Of a DNA stretch of 12,123 nucleotides, positions 1-7,207 are shown piece by piece. The stretch covers positions 1 to 12,123 of the forward strand of contig JAEWLX010000033.1 of the NCBI GenBank assembly GCA_023457325.1. The letters are read 5' to 3'. The number at the start of each line of letters is the position of its first letter. Position 1 is the first letter of the stretch. The translations under genes were made by a program, and so were the position numbers. The stretch comes from Bacillota bacterium (GTDB lineage: Bacteria > Bacillota_I > Bacilli_A > RFN20 > CAG-826). The notes beneath the pieces are model-generated. The model worked only from the letters and a program-made list of their open reading frames with translations. It did not search any database and had not been told where the DNA came from.

Positions 1-5
1 GTCCG

Positions 6-36
6 TTAACATTATCTATCATTAATATGATAAAAT
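6..36 (+). promoter_or_regulatory. Putative extended -10 promoter of the ybeY-cdd-era-recO operon
   Basis: The sequence shows TAAAAT at 31-36 preceded by TG at 28-29, which is the TGnTAnAAT-type extended -10. A TTAACA at 6-11 could act as the -35, although its 19-base spacing is longer than ideal. Transcription would start near 43, leaving a leader of about 13 bases before ybeY with AGGCGA (46-51) as ribosome binding site. The upstream gene lies outside the window, so read-through from the left cannot be excluded. Confidence 0.45.
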
Positions 37-55
37 ACTTATATTAGGCGAAATT

Positions 56-511
56 ATGGAAATCACTTTTACCAATTCAGGACCTCAAGCTTTTAAAAAA
101 TACAAATCTTTGTATACAAAACTAGCAAAAGATGTTTTTGCCTATCTCAAGATTAATGCAAATTACGTTTTAGAAATTAATATAACTGACGATGCAAAAA
201 TTCAGGAAATAAATAAAGCCTATCGCGGTCTTGATCATCCCACTGATGTAATAAGCTTTGCTTTCTTAGATAATATTGTTAATGAGCCAACGATTATAGG
301 TGATGTACCAAGACTGCTTGGCGAAATTATTATTTCGTATGAAACGGCGATACGACAAGCTGAAGCATATGGTCATTCATTAGAAAGAGAGATGAAATTT
401 CTCTTTACGCATGGTATGCTTCATTTACTCGGCTATGATCATCAAGATGCCGACCAAGAAAAAATCATGTTTGATTTACAAGATCAAATCCTCGACAAGG
501 AGAAAAAATAA
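56..511 (+). CDS. ybeY: Endoribonuclease YbeY (rRNA maturation factor)
   Basis: YbeY is a small cytoplasmic metal-dependent endoribonuclease needed for 16S rRNA 3'-end maturation and 70S ribosome quality control. The 151-residue protein has the family's H-x3-H-x5-H zinc site as HGMLHLLGYDH (H119, H123, H129). Upstream lies the conserved NKAYRGLDHPTDVISFAF block (53-70), followed by LGEIIIS (88-94). The length is normal for the family. The ATG at 56 is the first start and has AGGCGA seven or so bases upstream. The stop overlaps the cdd start by one base (TAATG), implying translational coupling. The neighbouring era gene encodes a protein that also acts on the 30S 3' end, which fits a shared ribosome-assembly role. 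In Bacillus I recall dgkA between ybeY and cdd; it is absent here. Confidence 0.96.
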   Translation: MEITFTNSGPQAFKKYKSLYTKLAKDVFAYLKINANYVLEINITDDAKIQEINKAYRGLDHPTDVISFAFLDNIVNEPTIIGDVPRLLGEIIISYETAIRQAEAYGHSLEREMKFLFTHGMLHLLGYDHQDADQEKIMFDLQDQILDKEKK

Positions 512-909
512 TGGATAAACAAGAACTTATCAACATCGCTATCGAAGCACGAAGCCTTTCTTACTCGCCTTATTCTCATTTTGCTGTCGGTGCTGCCTTA
601 CTTTGTAAAGATGGCTCCGTTTATGTTGGCAGTAATGTCGAAAATGCTTCCTATCCCTTAAGTATGTGCGCTGAAAGAAATGCTCTTTATTCTGCGTTCA
701 TGGATCACAAGACGAAAGATGATTTTGTGGCGCTAGCAGTTGTCGGCGATACCGACTCACCAATCACACCATGTGGTGCCTGTCGCCAAGTTATCAGCGA
801 ACTATTTCCAATGAATGCTCCTATTTATATGGCCAATCTTCGTGGGGCGTTAAAAGAAACAACTATCGCTGAACTCCTTCCTTTTGCCTTTGATGGAAGT
901 GATTTATAA
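511..909 (+). CDS. cdd: Cytidine deaminase
   Basis: This enzyme hydrolytically deaminates cytidine and deoxycytidine to uridine and deoxyuridine in cytoplasmic pyrimidine salvage. The 132-residue chain is the short homotetrameric form. Zinc ligands are visible as C53 in CAERNA, with E55 as the catalytic proton shuttle, and as C88 and C91 in PCGACRQV. The N-terminal SPYSHFAVGAAL (19-30) and the nucleoside-binding NVENASYPLSMC (42-53) are also typical. Start choice is clear: AAGGAG at 497-502 lies eight bases before the ATG, whose A is the last base of the ybeY stop. The era start follows the cdd stop with no gap. Cdd sits next to era in many Firmicutes, but no functional link between the two is evident from the sequence. 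Confidence 0.96.
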   Translation: MDKQELINIAIEARSLSYSPYSHFAVGAALLCKDGSVYVGSNVENASYPLSMCAERNALYSAFMDHKTKDDFVALAVVGDTDSPITPCGACRQVISELFPMNAPIYMANLRGALKETTIAELLPFAFDGSDL

Positions 910-1782
910 ATGAAGTCGGGCTTTGTGGCAATCATCGGACGACCTAATGTCGGCAAATCGACAATTTTAAACGCTTTGATTAATCGGAAAGTTTCGATTG
1001 TCACGAATAAAGCTCAGACAACTCGCGATAATATTAAGGGCATCTACGAAGATGAGGATTGTCAAATCGTTTTTGTCGATACGCCCGGAATTCATAAACC
1101 GCATCATGCTTTGGGTCGTATCATGAATCAAAGTGCATTATCATCAACTTATGATGTTGAAGTTGTTGTCTTAGTCGTCGATGCTTCAAAACCTTTCGGC
1201 GATGGAGATGACTATCTTGTCTCGGAGTTAAAACTCAAATGTCCTTTAATTATTGTAATTAATAAAATTGATTTAGCTAAAATCGACCAAGTTCAAAGCC
1301 TTAAAAGCAAATATCTTTCACTTTTTAGTGAAGCCGAAATTGTTGAGATGAGCGCTTTACGCTTATTTAATGTTGATGATTTATTGAAAAGTATTAAAAA
1401 TCACCTCAAAGAGGGACCACGCTATTATCCAGCGGGTTCAATTAGTGATCGCGATGAACAGTTTTTTGTCAAAGAATTAGTCAGAGAACAAGTTTTGATG
1501 CAACTGCGCGAAGAAGTTCCTCATCAAATTGCGGTCGCGGTTGAAAAATTTCAAGATAAAAGCAAAGCCGTTGTTATCGAGGCGATTATTATCGTTGATA
1601 AACCTTCGCAAAAAGCCATCGTCATCGGTAAAGACGGAGCGAGAATCAAAGCTCTTGGCATCAAAGCCCGCGAGGAACTCGAAGAAAGATACAACAAACG
1701 AGTTTTTTTGCAGCTTTACGTCGCAACAAAAAAAGACTGGATGAACAATCCGCGCCTTCTTAAAGAATACGGATATAAATAA
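910..1782 (+). CDS. era: GTPase Era
   Basis: Era is an essential Ras-like GTPase that binds the 3' end of 16S rRNA and acts as a checkpoint in 30S subunit assembly. The 290 residues show, in order, G1 GRPNVGKS (10-17), a T-rich switch I (QTTRD, 36-40), G3 DTPG (57-60), G4 NKID (118-121) and G5 SAL (148-150). A C-terminal KH domain follows with its GxxG loop GKDG (240-243). The length matches the family (about 300). The ATG directly follows the cdd stop, and only a weak GGAAGTG (895-901) precedes it, so translation is probably coupled to cdd. The stop overlaps the recO start by one base. All key residues are intact. Confidence 0.97.
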   Translation: MKSGFVAIIGRPNVGKSTILNALINRKVSIVTNKAQTTRDNIKGIYEDEDCQIVFVDTPGIHKPHHALGRIMNQSALSSTYDVEVVVLVVDASKPFGDGDDYLVSELKLKCPLIIVINKIDLAKIDQVQSLKSKYLSLFSEAEIVEMSALRLFNVDDLLKSIKNHLKEGPRYYPAGSISDRDEQFFVKELVREQVLMQLREEVPHQIAVAVEKFQDKSKAVVIEAIIIVDKPSQKAIVIGKDGARIKALGIKAREELEERYNKRVFLQLYVATKKDWMNNPRLLKEYGYK

Positions 1783-2504
1783 TGGAAATCATTGGCATCG
1801 TCACACGCTTGACACCGTTTAAAGAAAAAGATGCGATGGTTAATGTCATAACCGAAGAGAAAAACTTATCTTTTTTAGCGCGTGGCGTCCTTGGCATAGC
1901 CAGTAAGAATATGGCCAGCGTTCAACCATACACCAAATCACGGTTTTTACTGACGAGAGGTAAAGAAGGACTCGCTTTGCGAACCGGAACAGTATTAGAA
2001 ACCTTTCAGGGCGCTAAGGAAAAACTAGCTAGTTTGACGACCTTATCTTTTATCGGCGAATTAACAAACAAAGTCATCTCCAGCGAAGAAGCAGGAAAAA
2101 TATATCCTTATTTAGATAAAACTCTCTTTCTTCTTAATGAGGGTTTTGATGCTTTAACTTTAGCGCTTTTATACATAGCCGCGGTTTTAAAAGTGGCGGG
2201 TCTTGGTCTTGAAGTGACAAAATGCGTTATTTCCGGTCAAAGAAGCGATATTACGGCCATTTCCTACTTAGATGGGGGATTTGTCGCCGCGCCTTGTTTC
2301 GACGCTCTACGTCATCAAAAATGCTCTGAACGCAAATTAAAAATTTTTCGTCAAATCTTTTTAGCAAGGCCAGAAGATTATAGCCGCGTTGTTTTTGAAA
2401 AGTGGGAGTGCTTAGAAATAATCAAAGAATTGGTTATTTACTTGCAAGATGCTTCTGGAGCGCGGATAAAAAGTGTTGTTCTATTAGAAAAAGGTACGCA
2501 ATAA
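1782..2504 (+). CDS. recO: DNA repair protein RecO, with a degenerate zinc finger
   Basis: RecO works with RecR (and RecF) to load RecA onto SSB-coated single-stranded DNA and to anneal strands. The 240-residue chain begins with the N-terminal OB fold (MEIIGIVTRLTPFKEKDAMV, VITEEKNLSFLARGV), which is characteristic of the family. An alpha-helical C-terminal half follows. In Firmicutes this half normally has a CxxC...CxxC zinc finger. Here the first pair reads C148-V-I-S151 and the second A169-A-P-C172, so two of four cysteines are gone. The surrounding YLDGGF fits the usual FSxxxGG segment, so the alignment is reasonably firm. The ATG overlaps the era stop (TAATG) and only a weak GGAT precedes it. 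It is the last gene of its operon before an 87-base gap. Confidence 0.88.
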   Translation: MEIIGIVTRLTPFKEKDAMVNVITEEKNLSFLARGVLGIASKNMASVQPYTKSRFLLTRGKEGLALRTGTVLETFQGAKEKLASLTTLSFIGELTNKVISSEEAGKIYPYLDKTLFLLNEGFDALTLALLYIAAVLKVAGLGLEVTKCVISGQRSDITAISYLDGGFVAAPCFDALRHQKCSERKLKIFRQIFLARPEDYSRVVFEKWECLEIIKELVIYLQDASGARIKSVVLLEKGTQ

Positions 2505-2527
2505 AGTTAAAATACACTTATAATGGG

Positions 2528-2556
2528 TTGACAAGCCAGTCATAACAACATAGACT
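2528..2556 (+). promoter_or_regulatory. Putative sigma-A promoter of the glyS-dnaG-rpoD-trmK-nif3 operon
   Basis: A perfect -35 hexamer TTGACA (2528-2533) is followed after exactly 17 bases by TAGACT (2551-2556), matching four of six -10 positions. Transcription would begin near 2563, giving a leader of about 29 bases before glyS. A perfect TATAAT also occurs at 2519-2524, but it has only a three-of-six -35 (TACGCA, 2495-2500). It would be a second, weaker candidate with a leader of about 60 bases. Confidence 0.5.
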
Positions 2557-2567
2557 TGAACGGCTTG
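2532..2567. repeat. Imperfect inverted repeat overlapping the glyS promoter
   Basis: CAAGCC (2532-2537) is the reverse complement of GGCTTG (2562-2567). Immediately inside, AGTC (2538-2541) pairs with GACT (2553-2556). Together they form a 10-bp stem with an 11-base loop and a five-base bulge (2557-2561). The repeat spans the end of the proposed -35, the spacer, the -10 and the start site, so it is placed like a repressor operator. If transcription instead starts from the TATAAT at 2519-2524, it would be a hairpin in the leader RNA. No specific factor can be named. Confidence 0.35.
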
Positions 2568-2579
2568 CATCTCTTTTGC

Positions 2580-2584
2580 GGAGG
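2580..2584 (+). promoter_or_regulatory. Ribosome binding site that fixes the glyS start
   Basis: GGAGG lies seven bases before the ATG at 2592. It decides against the in-frame TTG at 2556, which has no such site and falls inside the proposed -10 hexamer. Confidence 0.85.
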
Positions 2585-2591
2585 AATACAT

Positions 2592-3959
2592 ATGAAATAT
2601 GAATTTGACACGATCGTTAACCATTTGGTGACCAGCGGTTTTGTCTATCAAGGCTCTGAAATTTATGGGGGATTATCAAATACCTGGGATTACGGACCAT
2701 TAGGTTCAGAGTTGAAAAATAATTTAAAAAAGGTGTGGTGGAAGAAGTTTGTTCAAGAGTCTCCGACCAATGTCGGTATCGATGCTTCGATTCTTATGAA
2801 TCCTCGCGTTTGGGAGGCAACCGGACACGTTTCTGCTTTTAATGATCCTTTAATCGACTGCAAGAGTTGCCGTTCACGTCATCGGGCCGATGACCTTATT
2901 AGCAAAGTTCGTCCCGAGATTAATGTCAATGCGCTCAGCAATGAGGAAATGAATCAGATTATCAAAGATAAAAAAATCCCATGCCCCGTGTGTGGCAAAT
3001 CAGATTTTACTGACATCCGCCAATTTAATATGATGTTTAAAACACATATTGGCGTCGTTGAAGATTCAAAGTCTGTCGTTTATCTTCGTCCCGAGACTGC
3101 ACAAGGAATATTTGTAAATTTTAAGAACATCCAAAGATCAACTAGAAGAAAACTACCTTTAGGTATATGCAACATCGGCAAGAGTTTCCGCAACGAAATC
3201 ACGCCTGGAAATTTTATTTTTCGCACGCGAGAGTTCGAACAAGCTGAACTCGAGTTTTTCTGCCGTCCCGGCACCGATCTTGAATGGTTTGAATACTGGA
3301 AAAACTATTCGTTAAAGTTTTTAAAAAGTTTGGGCATCAATCAAGATAAACTACGCTATCGCGACCACGATAAAAGCGAACTTGCTTTTTATTCTAAAGC
3401 AACATGTGATATTGAATATGAATTTCCTTTTGGCTGGGGCGAACTCTTAGGCATTGCCGATCGCACTGATTACGATTTAAGGCGCCACATGGAGTATAGC
3501 GGTGAATCTTTAGAATATCTTGATGCCGAAACAGGCGAGAAGTATGTTCCATACTGTATCGAGCCTTCGTTTGGTGTCGATCGCTTGATGCTAACAGTCA
3601 TGTGCGATTCATATGTTGAGGAACAATTAGAAAAGGATTCGCGAATTGTTATGAAGCTTCATCCAGCTCTTGCTCCCTATAAAATCGCCATTTTACCATT
3701 AAGCAAACAGCTGAATGAAAAAGCCAAAGAAGTAGTTTCAATACTTAATAAGTATTTCTCGGTCGTTTATGATGAAACCGGAAGTATCGGCAAACGTTAT
3801 CGCCGCCAGGATGCGATCGGAACACCATATGCCGTGACCGTTGATTTTGACACAGCGACCGACCACAGCGTGACAATTCGCGATCGTGATACGATGAATC
3901 AAATTCGTCTACCAATCAGCGAACTAGTCAGTTACTTTACCGTCAAATTATTCTATTAG
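2592..3959 (+). CDS. glyS: Glycyl-tRNA synthetase, single-chain homodimeric type
   Basis: This class II aminoacyl-tRNA synthetase charges tRNA-Gly with glycine in the cytoplasm. The 455-residue chain is the single-polypeptide form (often called GlyQS or GRS1), not the alpha/beta pair used by Bacillus subtilis and Escherichia coli. Visible features are the N-terminal TSGFVYQGSEIYGG (14-27), a four-cysteine insert (C90, C93, C131, C134) likely to bind zinc, and LRPETAQG (165-172). Motif 2 starts FRNEITPG (199-206) and continues to REFEQAELEFF (213-223). Motif 3 is EPSFGVDR (324-331). An anticodon-binding domain runs from about 360 to the end. The start is set by GGAGG at 2580-2584. It heads the transcript containing dnaG and rpoD. 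No T-box leader fits in the upstream gap. Confidence 0.96.
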   Translation: MKYEFDTIVNHLVTSGFVYQGSEIYGGLSNTWDYGPLGSELKNNLKKVWWKKFVQESPTNVGIDASILMNPRVWEATGHVSAFNDPLIDCKSCRSRHRADDLISKVRPEINVNALSNEEMNQIIKDKKIPCPVCGKSDFTDIRQFNMMFKTHIGVVEDSKSVVYLRPETAQGIFVNFKNIQRSTRRKLPLGICNIGKSFRNEITPGNFIFRTREFEQAELEFFCRPGTDLEWFEYWKNYSLKFLKSLGINQDKLRYRDHDKSELAFYSKATCDIEYEFPFGWGELLGIADRTDYDLRRHMEYSGESLEYLDAETGEKYVPYCIEPSFGVDRLMLTVMCDSYVEEQLEKDSRIVMKLHPALAPYKIAILPLSKQLNEKAKEVVSILNKYFSVVYDETGSIGKRYRRQDAIGTPYAVTVDFDTATDHSVTIRDRDTMNQIRLPISELVSYFTVKLFY

Positions 3960-4005
3960 TATTAAATTAGTACATTTTCAGTATAAAAAGGAGGAAGCCA
4001 TATAC

Positions 4006-5805
4006 ATGGTATATGAGTCAAGTTTAGTTGATGATATTCTAAAACAAGCTGATATCGTCAATGTGATCTCAAGTTATATCAATGTGATTCGCAAGGGTCG
4101 CAGTTTTGTATCTCTTTGTCCTTTTCATGATGACAAAAATCCTTCGATGATGATTTCGAAGGAAAAACAAATTTTTAAGTGCTTTGTTTGTGGGGCAGGC
4201 GGTAACGCCATTAGCTTTGTTGAAAAGTACGAGCGCATTCCTTTTGCTCAAGCTATTCGCAAAACAGCTGAAATCATCGGCTTTTCTGATATTCGCCTCA
4301 CCAAGCCTTATGAACAAGTTCATGTGGATGAAACATTAGTTCCTCTTCATGAGTGTATTGAAGATTTGACAACTTATTATCAATATGGTTTAGCGACTGA
4401 AGAAGGCGCAGCTGCCCGCGAATACCTTGAAAAAAGACATATCGATCAAGATCAGCAAGAACGTTTCCGTCTTGGTTACGCCATCAAAGATGGCAAAGGT
4501 ACGATATCCTTCTTAGAACAAAAAGGTTATAGTCTAAAGACTATCGAAAGCATCGGCATTGCTTTGGCAAAAGCCAACGGGACTTCCGATTCGAATGCTG
4601 GTCGGCTTATCTTCCCAATTCAAGATATCGATGGTAAGGTTATCGGCTATAGCGCTCGGAAACTCTTTGATGAAACAGAAGGACCAAAGTATGTTAACTC
4701 ACCAGAAACCAAACTATTTCATAAGAGTTCAATCTTATACAATTTCCATAACGCTAAGCTTTCAGCAAAACATGATGGCTACATTTATGTACTTGAAGGT
4801 TTTATGGATGTTTTTGCCCTCGATAAAATCGGCATAAAATCGGCAATAGCAATTATGGGTACGGCTCTGACTAAAGAGCAAGCACTAATCTTAAGAAGAT
4901 TAAACGTTGAAATTCGTCTCTGTCTTGATGGTGATAGCGCTGGTCAAATGGCAATGATGCGCATCATGAGCGTTTTCGATGCCGTCGGCCTTAAATATCG
5001 CCTTGTCTCCGAACCAGGAAATGAAAAAGATCCTGATGATATTTTACAAAACGAAGGCGAGGAAAGACTTCGCAAGTATTTAAATATGCTCGTTGATCCA
5101 TTCGAATTTGCTTTGAATTATTATCAGAATACAAACCCATTAGGTTCACTTGAAGACCGTCAAAAAGTTATTAATCACTTTTTGCCAACACTTATTCAAA
5201 TCCCAAAAGGGATTGATCTTGATAATCGCATTTTTAAGTTGGCCAAAGTGACGCGTTTTGAACCACAGGCGATCGCTAAATTCGTTGAAGAAGGCCGAAA
5301 CAAAAGTCGCGTCACTACAGTGCAAGTTGCCAACCTTCCCGAAATGGAGTTCAAACCATTCCGCAAGGATCTTAGAAGACTACAAAATGCTGAAAGACAA
5401 CTCTTATACAATATGTTTCAAGATAAAAGCGCCGTGAGCTTCTATGAAGAAAACGTTCAATTCTTCTATATAGAAGTATATCGACATATCGCTCTACACA
5501 TCATCGATTATCTTTCCAAACACGATGAATTAGATGTTTCCCTCCTGATTAATGAAATAGCTTTAAAGGAGTCGGTAAACAAAGATGAGATTATCGATGA
5601 GATCACAAGCCTCAATGTCAAAAATCTCTATCCTAAAGCAAACGATAAAACCTTACATGAGGTCAAAAACGTTATTAAGGAAGAGACACAAAATTTGTAT
5701 GAAAAAGAGGCTTTGCAAAAATCATTGATTGGCAAGACCCCAAGAGAGCAGGCGCGCATCATCGATGATTACAATCGCCGCAAAATGAAAAAGATCGGTA
5801 AATAA
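4006..5805 (+). CDS. dnaG: DNA primase DnaG
   Basis: DnaG synthesises RNA primers for leading- and lagging-strand DNA replication, working with the replicative helicase. The 599-residue chain is complete and of normal length. The N-terminal CHC2 zinc ribbon has C38, H41, C59 and C62 (CPFHDDKNPSM and FKCFVCG). The catalytic Toprim core follows, with LEGFMDVFAL (263-272, catalytic E264), LCLDGDSAG (305-313) and the metal-binding DPDD (342-345). Residues from about 450 onward form the less conserved helicase-binding domain. AAGGAGG (3988-3994) lies 11 bases before the ATG, slightly long but very strong. The gene is 46 bases after glyS with no terminator between them and 16 bases before rpoD, the classic macromolecular synthesis arrangement. 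Confidence 0.97.
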   Translation: MVYESSLVDDILKQADIVNVISSYINVIRKGRSFVSLCPFHDDKNPSMMISKEKQIFKCFVCGAGGNAISFVEKYERIPFAQAIRKTAEIIGFSDIRLTKPYEQVHVDETLVPLHECIEDLTTYYQYGLATEEGAAAREYLEKRHIDQDQQERFRLGYAIKDGKGTISFLEQKGYSLKTIESIGIALAKANGTSDSNAGRLIFPIQDIDGKVIGYSARKLFDETEGPKYVNSPETKLFHKSSILYNFHNAKLSAKHDGYIYVLEGFMDVFALDKIGIKSAIAIMGTALTKEQALILRRLNVEIRLCLDGDSAGQMAMMRIMSVFDAVGLKYRLVSEPGNEKDPDDILQNEGEERLRKYLNMLVDPFEFALNYYQNTNPLGSLEDRQKVINHFLPTLIQIPKGIDLDNRIFKLAKVTRFEPQAIAKFVEEGRNKSRVTTVQVANLPEMEFKPFRKDLRRLQNAERQLLYNMFQDKSAVSFYEENVQFFYIEVYRHIALHIIDYLSKHDELDVSLLINEIALKESVNKDEIIDEITSLNVKNLYPKANDKTLHEVKNVIKEETQNLYEKEALQKSLIGKTPREQARIIDDYNRRKMKKIGK

Positions 5806-5821
5806 CCGAAGAGGAGAATAT

Positions 5822-7207
5822 ATGGCCAAAAATAAAGAACAACTTGTTAAAGAGGAAGAAACTCTTAAAGTTAAGAAAAGCAAAAAAGCAGATGAAAGTA
5901 AGGATTTAAAACAAAAAGCGGCGATGATTGAAAAGGACAAGAAACCTACCAAAGCGACAAGCAAAAGCAAGAAGAAAAGCGACGATGACGAGGAACCTAT
6001 CATCATTATTGATGAAGATGAAGAAATTGAATCATTAGAAACAATTAAGAAGCGCATCGTCAAAACGTTTAAAGAACGGGGCTTTATCGACATGAGCGAA
6101 GTTTTAGATCAAACATCGCACTTAGATTTATCTGATGAAGATGTCGATTCCCTAATCGCCTTTTTGAAAAGCAAAGGAGTCGACGTTATATCTGATATCG
6201 ATGCCGAAGCTGAGCTCGATGATATCGATGTTGAAGTTATTAGCAAAGAACTCGCTAAAGGCGAAATTATCGATGAAGAGGATTTGCTTGACGAAGATGA
6301 AGACGTCGATGCAGAAGACCTCGAAGAAGTCGACGATTTGTCTAAAATTGCAACTGGTGAAGTAAAAGTTAACGACTCGGTTAAGATGTATCTTAAAGAA
6401 ATCGGTCGTGTCGATTTATTAAGACCTGAGGAAGAGCCAATTCTCGCTCAGCGTATTCTTGACGGAGACATGGTCGCTAAAAACGAACTTATTAATGCCA
6501 ACTTGCGCTTAGTCATTAACATCGCCAAACACTATAGCCGCGGTAAGGCTATGGATTTCCTTGATTTGATTCAAGAAGGCAATCTCGGTTTGATGAAAGC
6601 AGTCGATAAATTTGACTACACTAAAGGGTTTAAGTTTTCTACTTACGCAACGTGGTGGATTCGTCAATCAATTACCAGAGCGATCGCTGATCAAGCGCGG
6701 ACAATACGCATTCCCGTTCACATGGTTGAAACAATTAATAAAATGAAACGCGTTCAACGCCAGCTTGTTCAAAGATTTGGCCGCGAGCCAACAGCCGAAG
6801 AAATATCCGAAGAACTCGAAGGATTTCTCTCTCCAGAACGTATTCGCGAGATTCAAAGAATCGCTCTTGATCCCGTTTCATTAGAAACGCCAATTGGTGA
6901 AGAAGAAGATTCACATCTCGGTGATTTTATCGAAGATAAAGAAGCCGAATCACCAGTCGAATTTACGACAAAATCGCTTTTAAAAGATGAGTTATATGAA
7001 GTGATGAAGGATTTGACCGACCGCGAGGAACGCGTTCTTCGCCTTCGCTACGGACTCGATGATAATCGCCCTCGCACCCTTGAGGAAGTCGGTCGCGAAT
7101 TTGGCGTCACTCGTGAACGTATCCGTCAAATTGAAGCAAAGGCTATTCGCAAACTCCGTCACCCAACAAGAGCAAAACGCTTAGGAGACTTCCGTGATTC
7201 ACGATGA
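5822..7207 (+). CDS. rpoD: Primary RNA polymerase sigma factor (RpoD/SigA), with long charged N-terminus
   Basis: This is the housekeeping sigma-70 factor that directs RNA polymerase to -35/-10 promoters. Of 461 residues, 1-52 are very lysine-rich (19 Lys) and 54-70 are acidic. A region 1.1-like domain spans about 73-125, and a second acidic linker lies at 151-172 (16 of 22 residues Asp or Glu). The core follows: region 1.2 from VNDSVKMYLKEIG (183-195), and region 2 with NLRLVINIAKHYSRG (227-241), DFLDLIQEGNLGLMKAV (245-261) and FSTYATWWIRQ (272-282). Region 3 is about 300-380. Region 4 has the helix-turn-helix TLEEVGREFGVTRERIRQIE (419-438). It is about 90 residues longer than Bacillus SigA as I recall it, with the excess at the N-terminus. 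GAGGAG (5811-5816) sits five bases before the ATG. The TGA stop overlaps the trmK start by four bases. Confidence 0.97.
   Translation: MAKNKEQLVKEEETLKVKKSKKADESKDLKQKAAMIEKDKKPTKATSKSKKKSDDDEEPIIIIDEDEEIESLETIKKRIVKTFKERGFIDMSEVLDQTSHLDLSDEDVDSLIAFLKSKGVDVISDIDAEAELDDIDVEVISKELAKGEIIDEEDLLDEDEDVDAEDLEEVDDLSKIATGEVKVNDSVKMYLKEIGRVDLLRPEEEPILAQRILDGDMVAKNELINANLRLVINIAKHYSRGKAMDFLDLIQEGNLGLMKAVDKFDYTKGFKFSTYATWWIRQSITRAIADQARTIRIPVHMVETINKMKRVQRQLVQRFGREPTAEEISEELEGFLSPERIREIQRIALDPVSLETPIGEEEDSHLGDFIEDKEAESPVEFTTKSLLKDELYEVMKDLTDREERVLRLRYGLDDNRPRTLEEVGREFGVTRERIRQIEAKAIRKLRHPTRAKRLGDFRDSR

Noticed and set aside
2556..2591. Upstream TTG start extending glyS by 12 residues
   Set aside because: The TTG overlaps the proposed -10 hexamer and has no ribosome binding site. 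The ATG at 2592 has GGAGG seven bases away and begins the typical protein N-terminus.
2505..2591. T-box riboswitch upstream of glyS
   Set aside because: The gap is only 87 bases. It has no stem-I-like structure and no recognisable T-box sequence, so a functional T-box cannot fit.
3982..3987. TATAAA as a promoter for dnaG
   Set aside because: There is no supported -35, and transcription would start inside the AAGGAGG ribosome binding site. Read-through from glyS is simpler.
5722..6093. Minus-strand 123-codon open frame resembling a membrane protein
   Set aside because: It is the antisense of the lysine- and aspartate/glutamate-rich start of rpoD. Antisense Lys and Asp/Glu codons read as Phe, Leu, Ser and Ile, which creates a false hydrophobic segment. 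It has no family similarity that I recognise.
5269..6687. Two copies of GCGATCGC (5269-5276 and 6680-6687), the cyanobacterial HIP1 octamer
   Set aside because: Both fall on GCG-ATC-GCT codons for Ala-Ile-Ala in conserved proteins, and only two occur in 12 kb. Codon preference explains them better than an iterated element.
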